NCBI RefSeq assembly: GCF_021462225.1
Contig: NC_061808.1
Location: 22,357,119 to 22,421,118, forward strand
Direction of reading: 5' to 3'
Length of the DNA: 64,000 bases
From: Girardinichthys multiradiatus
Taxonomy: Eukaryota > Chordata > Actinopteri > Cyprinodontiformes > Goodeidae
Of this stretch, positions 1-9,842 are shown in pieces; position 1 is the stretch's first letter, and each line of letters opens with the position of its first letter. Below the pieces are notes generated by a model. That model searched no databases, was not told the DNA's origin, and worked only from the letters and a program-made list of their open reading frames with translations. A program made the translations under genes and the position numbers.

Positions 1-689
1 TTTCCTGTCTGGTAACTCCCAAAAAAGGCAACTAGTGGCTAAACAAAATCTTAAAAAAAAAGTTCTTAAACACTTTGAATTTCATTCACTTCCAGAGAAA
101 AATGTCCAAGTAAACAATGTTATTAGTTTTTCACATAAAAAGATTTTAGTTACCAGATGATAGTAAGTCAAAGTGTTTTCCAGGAAAATAAAGGAAAATA
201 GGTAATGCAATTTACACTAAAAATAGGAAGTGCATTTAAAGAATAACATACAATCAAAGCATCACATAAAAAGAGAGAAAGCAAGTCAAACTCCAGCCTT
301 GAAGGACTGGACTTTGACAAGATTTTAAATAACATACTTTTATAAACTGGGAGGCAGTGCAGGGATTTAGGTTCTGGTGTTGATCAGGACTCTGGCCACA
401 GCATTGTTGTTTAGCCACAGCTGCCTGATTTTTTTTTACAAAGATCTGTATGAACACCATTACAATGATCTAACCTACTGAAAATCAATGCAATTAAAGC
501 AACCCTTTTGTGGTAAACTTTCTTAGGCTCATCAGGTCAAGTTTAGTGTTGATTTCTAATCTTGCATTTTTGGAACCAACACGTCTGACTTCTGTATTTT
601 TTGCATTATGCTGAAAGAAATTCTGGACCATTAGGCTGTAACATTATTTATACACATTTACTTAGTAACTGTAAGAAAATGTAGTTATT

Positions 690-970
690 TGACAGAAATA
701 TAAAGTTGTGTCATCGGCGTACATCTGGTAAGAGATGTTGTAACACTTGAAACCTTCCATAGTCCAAGCTAGGGGAAGCATAAAGATGCTAAATAAAAGT
801 TGCCCAAGAACAGAGCCTTGTGGAACCTCACTTGATCTTTTTTCCCTCAGACTGACACAAAGTTGTCCTTATCAGCCAAGTAAGATCTGAACTTAGCACA
901 CTACCAGACAATCTCACCCGGTTTCCCATCTATCAATCAGGATGTTGTAATCAAACGCAGCACTGAGATA
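690..970 (-). pseudogene. LINE (L2-like clade) reverse-transcriptase fossil, part 1 (YADD side)
   Basis: On the minus strand this reads EVPQGSVLGQLLFSIFMLPL, then TMEGFKCYNISYQMYADDTT and LYF. These are the PQG and Y/FADD signatures of non-LTR retrotransposon RT. Just before it, next to the Tc1 left end, lies LSAAFDYNILIDR, the AAFD motif that precedes them. Stops and frame changes are present. The continuation on the other side of the Tc1 insertion is at 2543-2640. Sequence to the left of about 690 may include more of the element but has no clear motif. Confidence 0.85.
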
Positions 971-972
971 TA

Positions 973-2540
973 CAGGTCCTTCTCAAAAAATTAGCATATT
1001 GTGATAAAGTTAATTATTTTCTTTAATGTAATGATGAAAATTTAACATTCATATATTTTAGATTCATTGCACACTAACTGAAATATTTCAGGTCTTTTAT
1101 TGTCTTAATACGGATGATTTTGGCATACAGCTCATGAAAACCCAAAATTCCTATCTCACAAAATTAGCATATTTCATCCGACCAATAAAAGAAAAGTGTT
1201 TTTAATACAAAAAACGTCAACCTTCAAATAATCATGTACAGTTATGCACTCAATACTTGGTCGGGAATCCTTTGGCAGAAATGACTGCTTCAATGCGGCG
1301 TGGCATGGAGGCAATCAGCCTGTGGCACTGCTGAGGTCTTATGGAGGCCCAGGATGCTTCGATAGCGGCCTTTAGCTCATCCAGAGTGTTGGGTCTTGAG
1401 TCTCTCAACGTTCTCTTCACAATATCCCACAGATTCTCTATGGGGTTCAGGTCAGGAGAGTTGGCAGGCCAATTGAGCACAGTGATACCATGGTCAGTAA
1501 ACCATTTACCAGTGGTTTTGGCACTGTGAGCAGGTGCCAGGTCATGCTGAAAAATGAAATCTTCATCTCCATAAAGCTTTTCAGCAGATGGAAGCATGAA
1601 GTGCTCCAAAATCTCCTGATAGCTAGCTGCATTGACCCTGCCCTTGATAAAACACAGTGGACCAACACCAGCAGCTGACACGGCACCCCAGACCATCACT
1701 GACTGTGGGTACTTGACACTGGACTTCTGGCATTTTGGCATTTCCTTCTCCCCAGTCTTCCTCCAGACTCTGGCACCTTGATTTCCGAATGACATGCAGA
1801 ATTTGCTTTCATCCGAAAAAAGTACTTTGGACCACTGAGCAACAGTCCAGTGCTGCTTCTCTGTAGCCCAGGTCTGGGGAATGCGGCACCTGTAGCCCAT
1901 TTCCTGCACACGCCTGTGCACGATGGTTCTGGATGTTTCTACTCCAGACTCAGTCCACTGCTTCCGCAGGTCCCCCAAGGTCTGGAACCGGCCCTTCTCC
2001 ACAATCTTCCTCAGGGTCCGGTCACCTCTTCTCGTTGTGCAGCGTTTTCTGCCACTCTTTTTCCTTCCCACAGACTTCCCACTGAGGTGCCTTGATACAG
2101 CACTCTGGGAACAGCCTATTCGTTCAGAAATTTCTTTCTGTGTCTTACCCTCTTGCTTGAGGGTGTCAATAGTGGCCTTCTGGACAGCAGTCAGGTCAGC
2201 AGTCTTACCCATGATTGGGGTTTTGAGTGATGAACCAGGCTGGGAGTTTTAAAGGCCTCAGGAATCTTTTGCAGGTGTTTAGAGTTAACTTGTTGATTCA
2301 GATGATTAGGTTCATAGCTCGTTTAGAGACCCTTTTAATGATATGCTAATTTTGTGAGATAGGAATTTTGGGTTTTCATGAGCTGTATGCCAAAATCATC
2401 CGTATTAAGACAATAAAAGACCTGAAATATTTCAGTTAGTGTGCAATGAATCTAAAATATATGAATGTTAAATTTTCATCATGACATTATGGAAAATAAT
2501 GAACTTTATCACAATATGCTAATATTTTGAGAAGGACCTG
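973..2540 (-). mobile_element. Near-intact Tc1/mariner element (1568 bp) with about 200-bp inverted repeats
   Basis: The outer ends CAGGTCCTTCTCAAAA (973) and its inverse TTTTGAGAAGGACCTG (ending 2540) are flanked by TA on each side (971-972, 2541-2542), the Tc1/mariner target duplication. The terminal inverted repeats extend about 200 bp (roughly 973-1173 and 2340-2540) and match closely, including a second internal copy of the ATTAGCATAT motif at their inner edge. That long-TIR (IR/DR) layout is typical of Sleeping Beauty-like Tc1 elements. The arms are still nearly identical, so this copy is younger than the other Tc1 fossils in the window. It lies inside a LINE fossil. Confidence 0.95.
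1250..2212 (-). CDS. Tc1-type transposase, uninterrupted 320-aa frame with probable internal deletion
   Basis: The cut-and-paste transposase of the surrounding element. The N-terminal helix-turn-helix pair (about residues 5-105) includes KTQKEISERIGCSQSAVSRH and a GRKKSGRKR basic/NLS segment (about 49-57). The catalytic triad is DD34E: Asp134 in LFSDESKF, Asp224 in FQHDLAPAHS and Glu259 in SPDLNPIENLW, with exactly 34 residues between the last two. The length is about 20 residues below the usual 340. IPQ (111-113) runs directly into TWATEK, so the linker normally carrying a PLL...RQKRL-type segment is absent without a frameshift. All catalytic residues are present. Activity is doubtful because the missing linker lies between the DNA-binding and catalytic domains. 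Confidence 0.9.
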   Translation of the reverse strand: MGKTADLTAVQKATIDTLKQEGKTQKEISERIGCSQSAVSRHLSGKSVGRKKSGRKRCTTRRGDRTLRKIVEKGRFQTLGDLRKQWTESGVETSRTIVHRRVQEMGYRCRIPQTWATEKQHWTVAQWSKVLFSDESKFCMSFGNQGARVWRKTGEKEMPKCQKSSVKYPQSVMVWGAVSAAGVGPLCFIKGRVNAASYQEILEHFMLPSAEKLYGDEDFIFQHDLAPAHSAKTTGKWFTDHGITVLNWPANSPDLNPIENLWDIVKRTLRDSRPNTLDELKAAIEASWASIRPQQCHRLIASMPRRIEAVISAKGFPTKY

Positions 2541-2542
2541 TA

Positions 2543-2640
2543 TATACCCACACAGAAGTTTTAGATGCATTGCTGTCATTGAAAACATTTACCAATGCAG
2601 TTTGTGCTGCTGAATGGTCAAAACCCTGAATGGAAAGCAT
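2543..2640 (-). pseudogene. LINE reverse-transcriptase fossil, part 2 (upstream of the Tc1 insertion)
   Basis: On the minus strand this reads GFDHSAAQTALVNVFNDSNA followed by SKTSVWV. It corresponds to the segment upstream of LLDLSAAFDTVDH in fish L2-like RTs (S..TALV.V.ND...). It continues in register into 970 if the Tc1 element and one TA are removed. This fixes the order of events: LINE first, Tc1 later. Confidence 0.75.
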
Positions 2641-2811
2641 AGAAGAGATAATTTTTTATCATTTAAGAGTAAAATACTTGATAAACAGTGATAATAGTGA
2701 ATAAAACAGGTTGTTCTGACAAACAGAAATTTATAGGATGTTTTGAGGTGATTTAGAAATTTCATAAGTACTCAGGGATTATGTGAGTACTTATACCACT
2801 TATTCAGCATG

Positions 2812-3098
2812 CTCAGTATGAGGGATTGCTGCAAAGTCAACACCAGTGACTGTCCACTGTCTCTACATGCTCATCCAGGAGGAGTGAATGCTGCAAGTCA
2901 CTGACTGGATGCAATCTGCTGGGTTTCCTTAGATAGAAAAACTTTTTATCCAATTTGAATAAATAACTAACTCCGACTGCACTGTTCAATTGTTAGGATT
3001 AATTGGAATGTATGTACCTGACAGTTGTGAAGTGCCTTGAGATAACATGTGTTGTGAATTGGCGCTATATAAATAAAACTGAATTGAATTGAATTGAA
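2812..3098 (+). repeat. L2-like LINE/SINE 3' tail ending in (GAATT)n
   Basis: This contains AAGTGCCTTGAGATAACATG, TGTTGTGAATTGGCGCTATA and a short repeat GAATTGAATTGAATTGAA. It is the characteristic 3' end of teleost L2-like non-LTR elements. The GAATTG units mark the true 3' end. It runs on the opposite strand to the RT fossil to its left, so it is a separate insertion. Confidence 0.75.
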
Positions 3099-3789
3099 GC
3101 CATGGCAGAGAATAGGAGAAATATTGGCGTCACATTAGCCAAATGCATTGTCCTTTTTTCTCTAAAAGGGCACACACACACCTGCATGCAAAAGCATAAA
3201 ATGAAACACAGAAGAAAAACATGATTTATTTTTTTTATTTTTATTGAATTTTATTTGAACTGTCTCCTGATTATGAACAAATATAGAATTGACCAGAGAC
3301 TGGAGCTGTCAGACCTGCTTATGCAACTTACTTAGTCTTTTGTTTATTCAGTATTGTGCGTCAAGATTTACAGTATTTGTGCCTGTGTAGCAAGACCGTG
3401 TAGTACTCTGCTGAAGCGTGTCATATTATACCGACTGACTATCTTATTTTCAGTGTTAAAATAGCTTTTTTGATTATGCATTTACATACACAGATCAGCG
3501 CTTTATATGTATCCTAGTTTTTACATTTTCTGAGCGATCTGTGATTCACATCTCCATTTTCACAGGATGTATTCTAAATGCCCTGAAGTTTAATCAAACA
3601 GAGACCTCTCAGATTTCAAGCTGTTTCTCTAGTTTAATGTCTTTTGTAATGTGCAGATCATGTGCAGACTGTGGAAAAGTGTGTATGTGTGTGTGTAGAG
3701 GTGGGCATGAGTGTTGACGTTAGTTTTAGAGAGTACATCTTTACTTTTGTTGAGCTGTTATGTAAGGTCAATAAATACATATATTTATA

Positions 3790-3960
3790 TTTTTTGCGGC
3801 ACTACTGGCCGTTATTTGTTTATTTTTTTTCAAGGTAGACGGGTTTGAAGTGGGGTGGAGAGAGGGGGAAGCATGAAGCATAGGTCTCCAGGGTCGGGAC
3901 TCAAACCAGGGATGGCTGTTTCGAGGACTGAGGGCCATATGGGTCACGCGCCACACCCCA
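3790..3960 (-). repeat. tRNA-headed SINE fragment (minus strand)
   Basis: On the minus strand a head with GGTTTGAGTCCCGACCC (B-box-like) is followed by a CTTCATGCTTCCCCCTCTCT body and an A/T-rich end. A second copy lies at 9690-9842 in the same orientation. No transcript evidence; the family name is not assigned. Confidence 0.6.
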
Positions 3961-5361
3961 GATCAATAAATTCTGATTACTTTAATTCAACACGCTCCCA
4001 TTCTTTTATGGCATCCATCTTATTGTCTGTGACCTGTCCAGTTTCATGACAGCAAGAGGGTCAGACAGCTGTGAAAAAATAACAGTACTAGATATCAATT
4101 TCCTGCATACCAGTTGATCACTTTATGCTGCCTTTTACAATCGGCTGTCTGTTTGTATGTGTAGTTGTGTAATACCTGTTTTACTGTGCTGAGGGGCCTT
4201 TTTTAATAGTGTTTTTAGCATGTTATCATTTTAAATCCAAGTTTAAACTTAAGAATCCCAGTAGCTATAACCATAATATCAGGGTTTCTGTTTCAAAGTC
4301 TGAAATTTGCTTTTATGATTGTGTAGGTCTGGATAATGAAAAAAAGAATAGGGGTTTTCACACTGATGTGTATTAATTTAACAGGCTTTACCTTTGATTT
4401 GCCAAATCACACATTGATTTTAACATTTTATCCATCAGTATTTTGATTTTAGACTTGCTGAGTGAATACACACTCATTTAAAAATTAAAAAAGGCCATTA
4501 TTTTAAATCCAGGTTCAACTGCACCTGTTGTCATTAAACATGGTCAGAAATACAAACAAAGCCCCAAAACATCTAGTTTTAGTAATTTTTGTAACCAAAA
4601 TAAACACAGTGAAGTTTACAAACTGCTCCAAAGAATTTGCATTCATCTAGGATACTTTATTCTTGATTTGACGACTCCAGGGGTTAAAGGGTTTGATAAA
4701 GAGATGATCTAAGTCAGTCCGGAAGCCACTAAAGTAGTGAAATGGGCCGACAATGATCCACTACTCTTCAGGCAGGTTCAAGGATAATACTTTTTACTAA
4801 AATACCCAGAATGTTATGAAAATAAGCCTTTATTTCTGGTAATTATAATGATTTTCTGCTTACAGCTATTGAAAACATGACATTTAAGATTAGAATTTTA
4901 GAATCAGACCAATAAAAACATATTTTCAATACAGAAATGTGGGTTTAATGAAAAGTATGTTTAATATCTGCTTAAAGCTTATTTTCAAAAGGTACTTTTA
5001 ATCCAACAAACGAGCCCTTCATATTCTACTTTATTGAATATGGCTGCATCTAATGCCTTTTGAAGTGTTTGTTGCCTAAGTAACCAAATGAAACATAATC
5101 ATCATTAATAATACTGATTGACATTAATCATCCTGTAGGTATTTACCTTCCTACCACATTTTTGTTTTTGTGGCATGCTTACCCCCAGTATGTTTTTACA
5201 GCACATAAGCCATGTTATGCAGTAATAAATATTAAAAATCTGTATGAAGAAGATATCGTCTTTAATAACTTATGTTATTATGTAACAAGGCAGGGAGAGT
5301 GAGGGAGGATTACTGCTCTGTGTGTTCTGACGTGGATAATGTTATTTATTTCGTTTTTCAG
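3961..5361. other. akap7: Non-coding stretch, nothing recognised
   Basis: AT-rich intronic sequence of AKAP7 upstream of the first visible exon. No ORF with family resemblance, no clear repeat ends and no RNA gene were seen. I looked here for the exon carrying the first AKAP7 HxT motif and did not find it. The stretch 3099-3789 is equally featureless. Confidence 0.5.
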
Positions 5362-5522
5362 GGCAGCCGCCGTGCTGGCTCAGGTCGAGCCGTCAGTGGC
5401 TAAGCTCCTGGGTGGGCGGGACCTGGTTCTGCCCTTCTCTGGAATCCGTCATTTCAGGAAGGAGGTGGTGTTTGTTGGACTGGACAGCGGAGAACACAGA
5501 CACACACTGGACAGCCTTGCAG
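5362..5522 (+). CDS. akap7: AKAP7 long isoform, internal coding exon (2H-phosphoesterase-like domain)
   Basis: Internal exon of A-kinase anchoring protein 7, a scaffold that tethers PKA to membranes and ion-channel complexes. The acceptor is a T-rich tract ending in AG at 5360-5361 and the donor GT is at 5523-5524. The first base completes an upstream codon, 53 full codons follow, and one base (G) is left over. The translation contains LLGGRDLVLPFSGIRHFRKE and EVVFVGLDSGEHRHTLDSLA, which match the vertebrate AKAP7 segment between the two HxT motifs (in mammals: a GK..LPF.GI..F...VGFVKL pattern). The open frame extends a little upstream to an ATG at 5339, but that part is intronic polypyrimidine sequence, so this is not the true start. 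The preceding exons, including the first HxT motif, were not found in the window. Confidence 0.88.
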
Positions 5523-6277
5523 GTCAGAATCTGAGATCAGCACTTATCCGTCAGTCTAGTCTGGAGGTTGCTAATTATAAATTATTATCTTTACTATTAT
5601 TGAATGTGCTTTATAAAGACTTAATGTGATAAATATTCATTGTTGTGCTACCTGGAGGGATGCCTGAAGTCAGGCTTAGTTCTGAAGCTGTGTGTTGTCT
5701 TTGTTAATAATTTGAACTGTATTAAAGGTGAATGATCATTACTGTGTGAGGGACCTAATTAGTCTAAATTCGACAGCTTAGGTTAAACTAACTTGGTTCT
5801 GCATTCTGTAATTTAAGAGGTAAGATCTGAACTTGATCACCTGGGAACCAGGTCAAATCTTTAACACAACTAACACCCTTTGCATCTGGCCAAAGAAGGT
5901 ACAATTCAGAGTGTTTGCAACCTATGTTTTTGTCATCGTTTAAACCTGGGTGTGTTTCTATCTGTGCATATATGTGCATGTCTGGGTGTATGATTTGGTT
6001 GTGTGCCTATGGTTGCAATGTTAAGCCAATATTTCTAAGGGGATTCCCTCTGTAAAACCAGCATGCCTACGTGCATAAATGAGCTCCAATACTGTACCTT
6101 TTCCCTCAACCATCAGTTTATTTAGAAATATGCATGGCAGCCAAGGGGGGTTGCTTGTTCTAAGACTTACCAGCTTCTTATCCAGGGTATTGACTGCTCA
6201 TATTTAGGCATGTGCTCCTAATATTTTAGTGATGGCCAACTTGAGAGGAATCCTCACGTGTTACATTATCTTTTCAG

Positions 6278-6315
6278 TTTCATTGTATTCAAACAATAGT
6301 TTGAATACAATGAAA
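6278..6315. repeat. Perfect 17-bp inverted repeat with 4-nt loop
   Basis: TTTCATTGTATTCAAAC (6278-6294), loop AATA, then its exact reverse complement GTTTGAATACAATGAAA (6299-6315). It lies in an AKAP7 intron. No flanking structure extends the stem. Confidence 0.9.
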
Positions 6316-6417
6316 TAAAAGAAAAAAAATGTCAAAAAAGACAGTCTAGTTACTTTTATGTAAGCATCCTACTGATGCTGAAACAGTGCAACATATTGAT
6401 TATTGCAGGTAAAATAA

Positions 6418-6645
6418 TTTTATCTGTAACTTAATTTATTTACTCTGTTTTTGATTTTGATTCATAAACGTATGGAAACAATTTACAGAATAAAAACTGA
6501 ATTCAGTTGAAGTTATTTGACTTGAAATCTGTCTGTATGATGGGATTAAATTGACTTTGTTTTTGTAAAAAATGCCTTGAGATCACATTTGTTGTGAATC
6601 GGCGCTATATAAATAAACTGGATTGAATTTAAATGAATTGAAGTA
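6418..6645 (+). repeat. Second L2-like 3' tail
   Basis: The sequence AATGCCTTGAGATCACATTT, then TGTTGTGAATCGGCGCTATA and TAAATAAACTGGATTGAA repeats the tail at 2812-3098 with more divergence. Only the last 90 bp or so align confidently; the left limit is approximate. Same strand as the first copy. Confidence 0.65.
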
Positions 6646-7703
6646 GTAGCTTTCAAATGCTTATTGTGCAGAATACTATCCTTTCTTTGCCTTTCTGCTC
6701 TTCATAGATTAACACAGTTATAACAAGCTGACACAAACTAGCCAGCACTCAACTTCTTAACTGTGGTTAGCTTGGCTGCTGTAGTTTCAAAACAGTGTTG
6801 TCATTAACAGCAATGATGGGTGTCGTCATTAGCTTCAACTCTGAGCCCATCTGTGTTTCTGAAATGGTTCCAAATAGTTAAATTAGTCTTTTGCTGGAAG
6901 CAAGGGAAAATGTTAGTATAATTTTTTTATACAGCTGAGCAGCAGTGAGCAGCAACCAGCTTGGAAAAGGGGTGCTGCCTTGCTTTATTGTCATACAGTC
7001 AGAGAAAACTAAAGTTACTGGTTTCTCTGGTCTTTTATTAAAGGGATGTTAAACCTTTTGAATGGTAAAATGCGTTATTGATGGAAATGAAACCAACAGT
7101 TTTAAAAAGGACTTGCATGCAGGAGCATTTTAGGCAAGTCATATTTTGGCGTCATGCATGCGACGTAAAGTTTGGTTGTTCAGATGAAGATTTTTTTTTT
7201 AGAATGTTTTTGTATTTTTAACCTTAAACTGGATTTGCTTGTAGCAACTGGAAGAAACTGAGGATAAAGCATCATGTTTTAGACCCTATTGTCTTCCGGT
7301 CTGCTCTCTCCACTGCTGTTATTGATTATATACTAACCTTTCTCTCCCTGCAGAGTTTCTCTTCTAAAAATACCTCTCTAGCGCTGCACTCAACCTCATC
7401 AGCTAGTGGGTGGGTGTTGTTTGCATGTGTATATCTGTCCTTGCAGCCTATTTGTTTACAAGGCTCTTTTTTTACTTACCCTTTGGTTTTTTTGGGGGGG
7501 TTTTCTCCTAAAGTCTGTAGAGTAGTGGGAGACAGGACAGCAATCTGCCTACAAGACAACATTTTCTATGTACATTGATATTATTATTACCTGTATTAAT
7601 ACTTTTCAAATGTATGTTGCGCTTTAATTTTAATTAATTCTATTTGCAACACAGTCTGACTGAGGGAGAAATAAAGCTGAAGTTTTTCAAATGTGTGTTG
7701 CAG

Positions 7704-7816
7704 AGTTGTTGCAGAGGCGTTTTGAGGAGCAGGGTCTCCTACAGGGAGACTGTCGCCACTTTGAACCCCACCTCACCATCATGAAGCTGTCAAGAGCGTC
7801 AAAACTACGATTTCAG
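7704..7816 (+). CDS. akap7: AKAP7 long isoform, internal coding exon with second HxT motif
   Basis: The acceptor follows TGTGTGTTGCAG and the donor is CAG|GTATAA. The first two bases complete a GAG codon split with the previous exon. The 37 codons that follow read LLQRRFEEQGLLQGDCRHFE and then PHLTIMKLSRASKLRFQ. PHLTI is the second H-x-T signature of the 2H phosphoesterase superfamily. In mammalian AKAP7 this domain binds AMP/CMP rather than showing well-established catalysis. The exon is too short to stand out as an ORF and was found by reading for AKAP7 homology. It ends in phase 0, which fits the next exon. The His and Thr of the motif are both intact. Confidence 0.9.
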
Positions 7817-8446
7817 GTATAAACACACTGAATGGAAGTAGACAGAAATATATGCACATTGTCTTTGTCAGATATTGGTTCATGAGAGCAAAGTTTTGTT
7901 AATTTGTTTTTTTTTTTCATTTCTCTCCCATTCAGCCCCAGTATTCTTGATTTTTATTGTTTGTAAAGAGAACTAAGTAATGAACTTTTTAACTAACATT
8001 TTCCATTTCTTTCACTTTTCTTTCAGCGGTTTTGGACTGTTTAGGTAGTCAAACCTTCGCTCTTGTTTCAGCTACAGTATCACTTTATGTATATTTAGAT
8101 TTTTTTAATCATTTTCATGTCTGAGTGATTCAGTGATTTTAAGGGGATAGAGAAGAAAAAAATTACAATTTGTGATATAATATTAAAAAAAACTAGAGTA
8201 AAGGGAGTGTGAAGGAAAGGGAATAGACAAAAAGATAGAGACAGGAAGTGTCTTTCAGGATAGAAGTGACACAGGAAAGAACTGCATTTATTTTTTATCT
8301 CGTTGACACTTGATGGAAGCTCTTCCCGCCTGACGCCTCTTAGACCGTGTCACTGTTTTGTCTATTTTTTGCGTATTTGCGTAAGAGGATATAAGTGTCA
8401 TAACATGGATGATTTACTCGCTGTTTTATTTTCCTATTTCTATCAG

Positions 8447-8493
8447 GGAATAAAGCGAGTGGAACCAGGACTTTACTCCGACTACACAAACAA
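8447..8493 (+). CDS. akap7: AKAP7 long isoform, 47-nt internal exon
   Basis: A very short exon bounded by TTCTATCAG and GTAAGAAC. It encodes GIKRVEPGLYSDYTN plus two bases of the next codon. It aligns with the mammalian AKAP7 stretch GVKKIDPDLYEKF, directly after the PHLTF block. Phase 0 at the start and phase 2 at the end match both neighbours, so the reading frame runs through all four internal exons. An in-frame TAA lies directly after the donor, so failure to splice would truncate the protein. The small size and matching phase give good support despite little sequence. Confidence 0.85.
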
Positions 8494-8889
8494 GTAAGAA
8501 CTTGATTCATCTGCCAAAAGCAAAAGGGTGAACTGGTTTTGTTTCAGGGGACGTTGTGGGTATTAAACACACTGGTTCATTCGATTGCAGTGATGAAGTT
8601 CCTTCTTTTTGAGGCCATGGTTTGGATAATTAGTAAAAGATGTTTTGCTCTGTTTATAAATGATATTGTGATGTATTAAGATTTTCCAACTGAATATTGT
8701 TTAGGCCCTCTGCACACTGGATTAAGAATGTCCCAGGGTGTCCTAGACTGCAATGACCATCCAAACGTATTTATTTAAAAATATGATAGTGCTTGTACAT
8801 CATCCTATTATGTTTTTAGAGATGCCTGTCATTTCCTATATGAAGCAAACGTCTTGGTTGAATAAAAATCAATCAAGCGGTCATTGGAT

Positions 8890-9047
8890 TTTTGAACTAT
8901 GGTAGGAAGCCAGAGTATCTGGAAAGGACCCACACATGCCCTGGGAGAACATGCAAGCTCCATGCAGAAAGACCCCAGACTGGGATCCAAACCCAGGACC
9001 TTCTTGCTGCAGGGCAATAGGACTACGAACTGTGCTACCGTGCAGCC
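8890..9047 (-). repeat. Teleost SINE-like repeat, minus-strand copy (truncated)
   Basis: The reverse complement reads GGCTGCACGGTAGCACAGTT...CAGCAAGAAGGTCCTGGGTT...ATGTTCTCCC...TACTCTGGCTTCC, which aligns along its length with the copy at 9176-9520. The head is tRNA-like (B-box-like GGTTTGGATCC). The tail half is missing. Confidence 0.75.
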
Positions 9048-9175
9048 CGCAAAAGCAACATTAGTTGACCAAAGTGCACAGTAACTCTCTAAGCACAATC
9101 AAACAAACCAGCAAATAAAATGAGGAAATATATATTAGTATGCAATTACATTACACTAAAAGGGAAGAAAAAGAT

Positions 9176-9522
9176 GGCTGCACAGTGGTGCAGTTAGTAG
9201 CAGTGTTGCCTTGCAGCAAGAAGGTCCTGGGTTCGACTCATGGAGTTTACATGTTCTCCCCATGCATGCTTGGGATCTCACCGGGTACTCCGGCTTCCTC
9301 CCACAGTCAAAAAACATGACTGTCAGGTTAATTGGTCTCTCTAAAATTGCCCTTAGGTGTGAATGAGTGTGTGTGTGGTTGTTTGTCCTGTATGTGTCTG
9401 TATGGATTGGCAATCTGTCCAGGGTGTACCCTGCCTCCTGCCCGTAGACTGCTGGAGATAGGCACCAGCTCCCCCATGACCCACTATGGAATAAGCAGTA
9501 TAGAAGATGAATGAATGAATAA
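9176..9522 (+). repeat. Teleost SINE-like repeat, full-length copy
   Basis: The head is GGCTGCACAGTGGTGCAGTT...AGCAAGAAGGTCCTGGGTTC with a B-box-like GGTTCGACTC. The body contains TTCTCCCCATGCATG and CCGGCTTCCTCCCACAGTC, then GTGTGTGGTTGTTTGTCCTG. It ends AGATGAATGAATGAATAA, a short tandem tail. Derivation from a tRNA is inferred from the A- and B-box-like spacing. It lies head to head with the copy at 8890-9047, 128 bp apart. Confidence 0.75.
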
Positions 9523-9689
9523 AAGTGAATACCTTCATTTTCAGTTTAGAGCTCTGTGCAGATATCTCAGTGACCAAAATCTGTTCTCCACTAATCACTG
9601 TGGGCTCAACATATCCAGACTCTGTGATCTGAAACTGTTTTAAAAGTTCCTCTTTGACTATTTTTTGTGGCTCTTCTGGCCTCTATTTT

Positions 9690-9842
9690 TCAAATTTTTT
9701 CAACAGTAAGCTGACAGGAAAGAGAGGGGAAAGACATGCAGCAAAGGTCGCCTGGGCCGGGACTCGAGCCCTTGACAGCTGCATCAAAGACTCAAGCTAC
9801 TAAATATGTCAGGCTTTTTACCCCTGTGCCACCACCGTGCCC
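9690..9842 (-). repeat. tRNA-headed SINE fragment, same family as 3790-3960
   Basis: On the minus strand this reads GGGGCACGGTGGTGGCACAG...GGGCTCGAGTCCCGGCCC...TTTGCTGCATGTCTTTCCCC. The B-box-like core and the TGCATGTCTTTCCCC body correspond to the copy at 3790-3960. Confidence 0.6.

Noticed and set aside
3961..5361. Exon carrying the first AKAP7 HxT motif
   Set aside because: Searched by eye for an FHITL-like coding block with splice sites and did not find one; probably lies outside the window.
5339..5361. ATG at 5339 as the AKAP7 start codon
   Set aside because: It lies in the polypyrimidine tract of a good acceptor, and the family protein continues well upstream of this point.
6278..6315. 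Hairpin as a microRNA precursor
   Set aside because: A 17-bp stem with a 4-nt loop and no extended pairing is too short for Drosha/Dicer processing.
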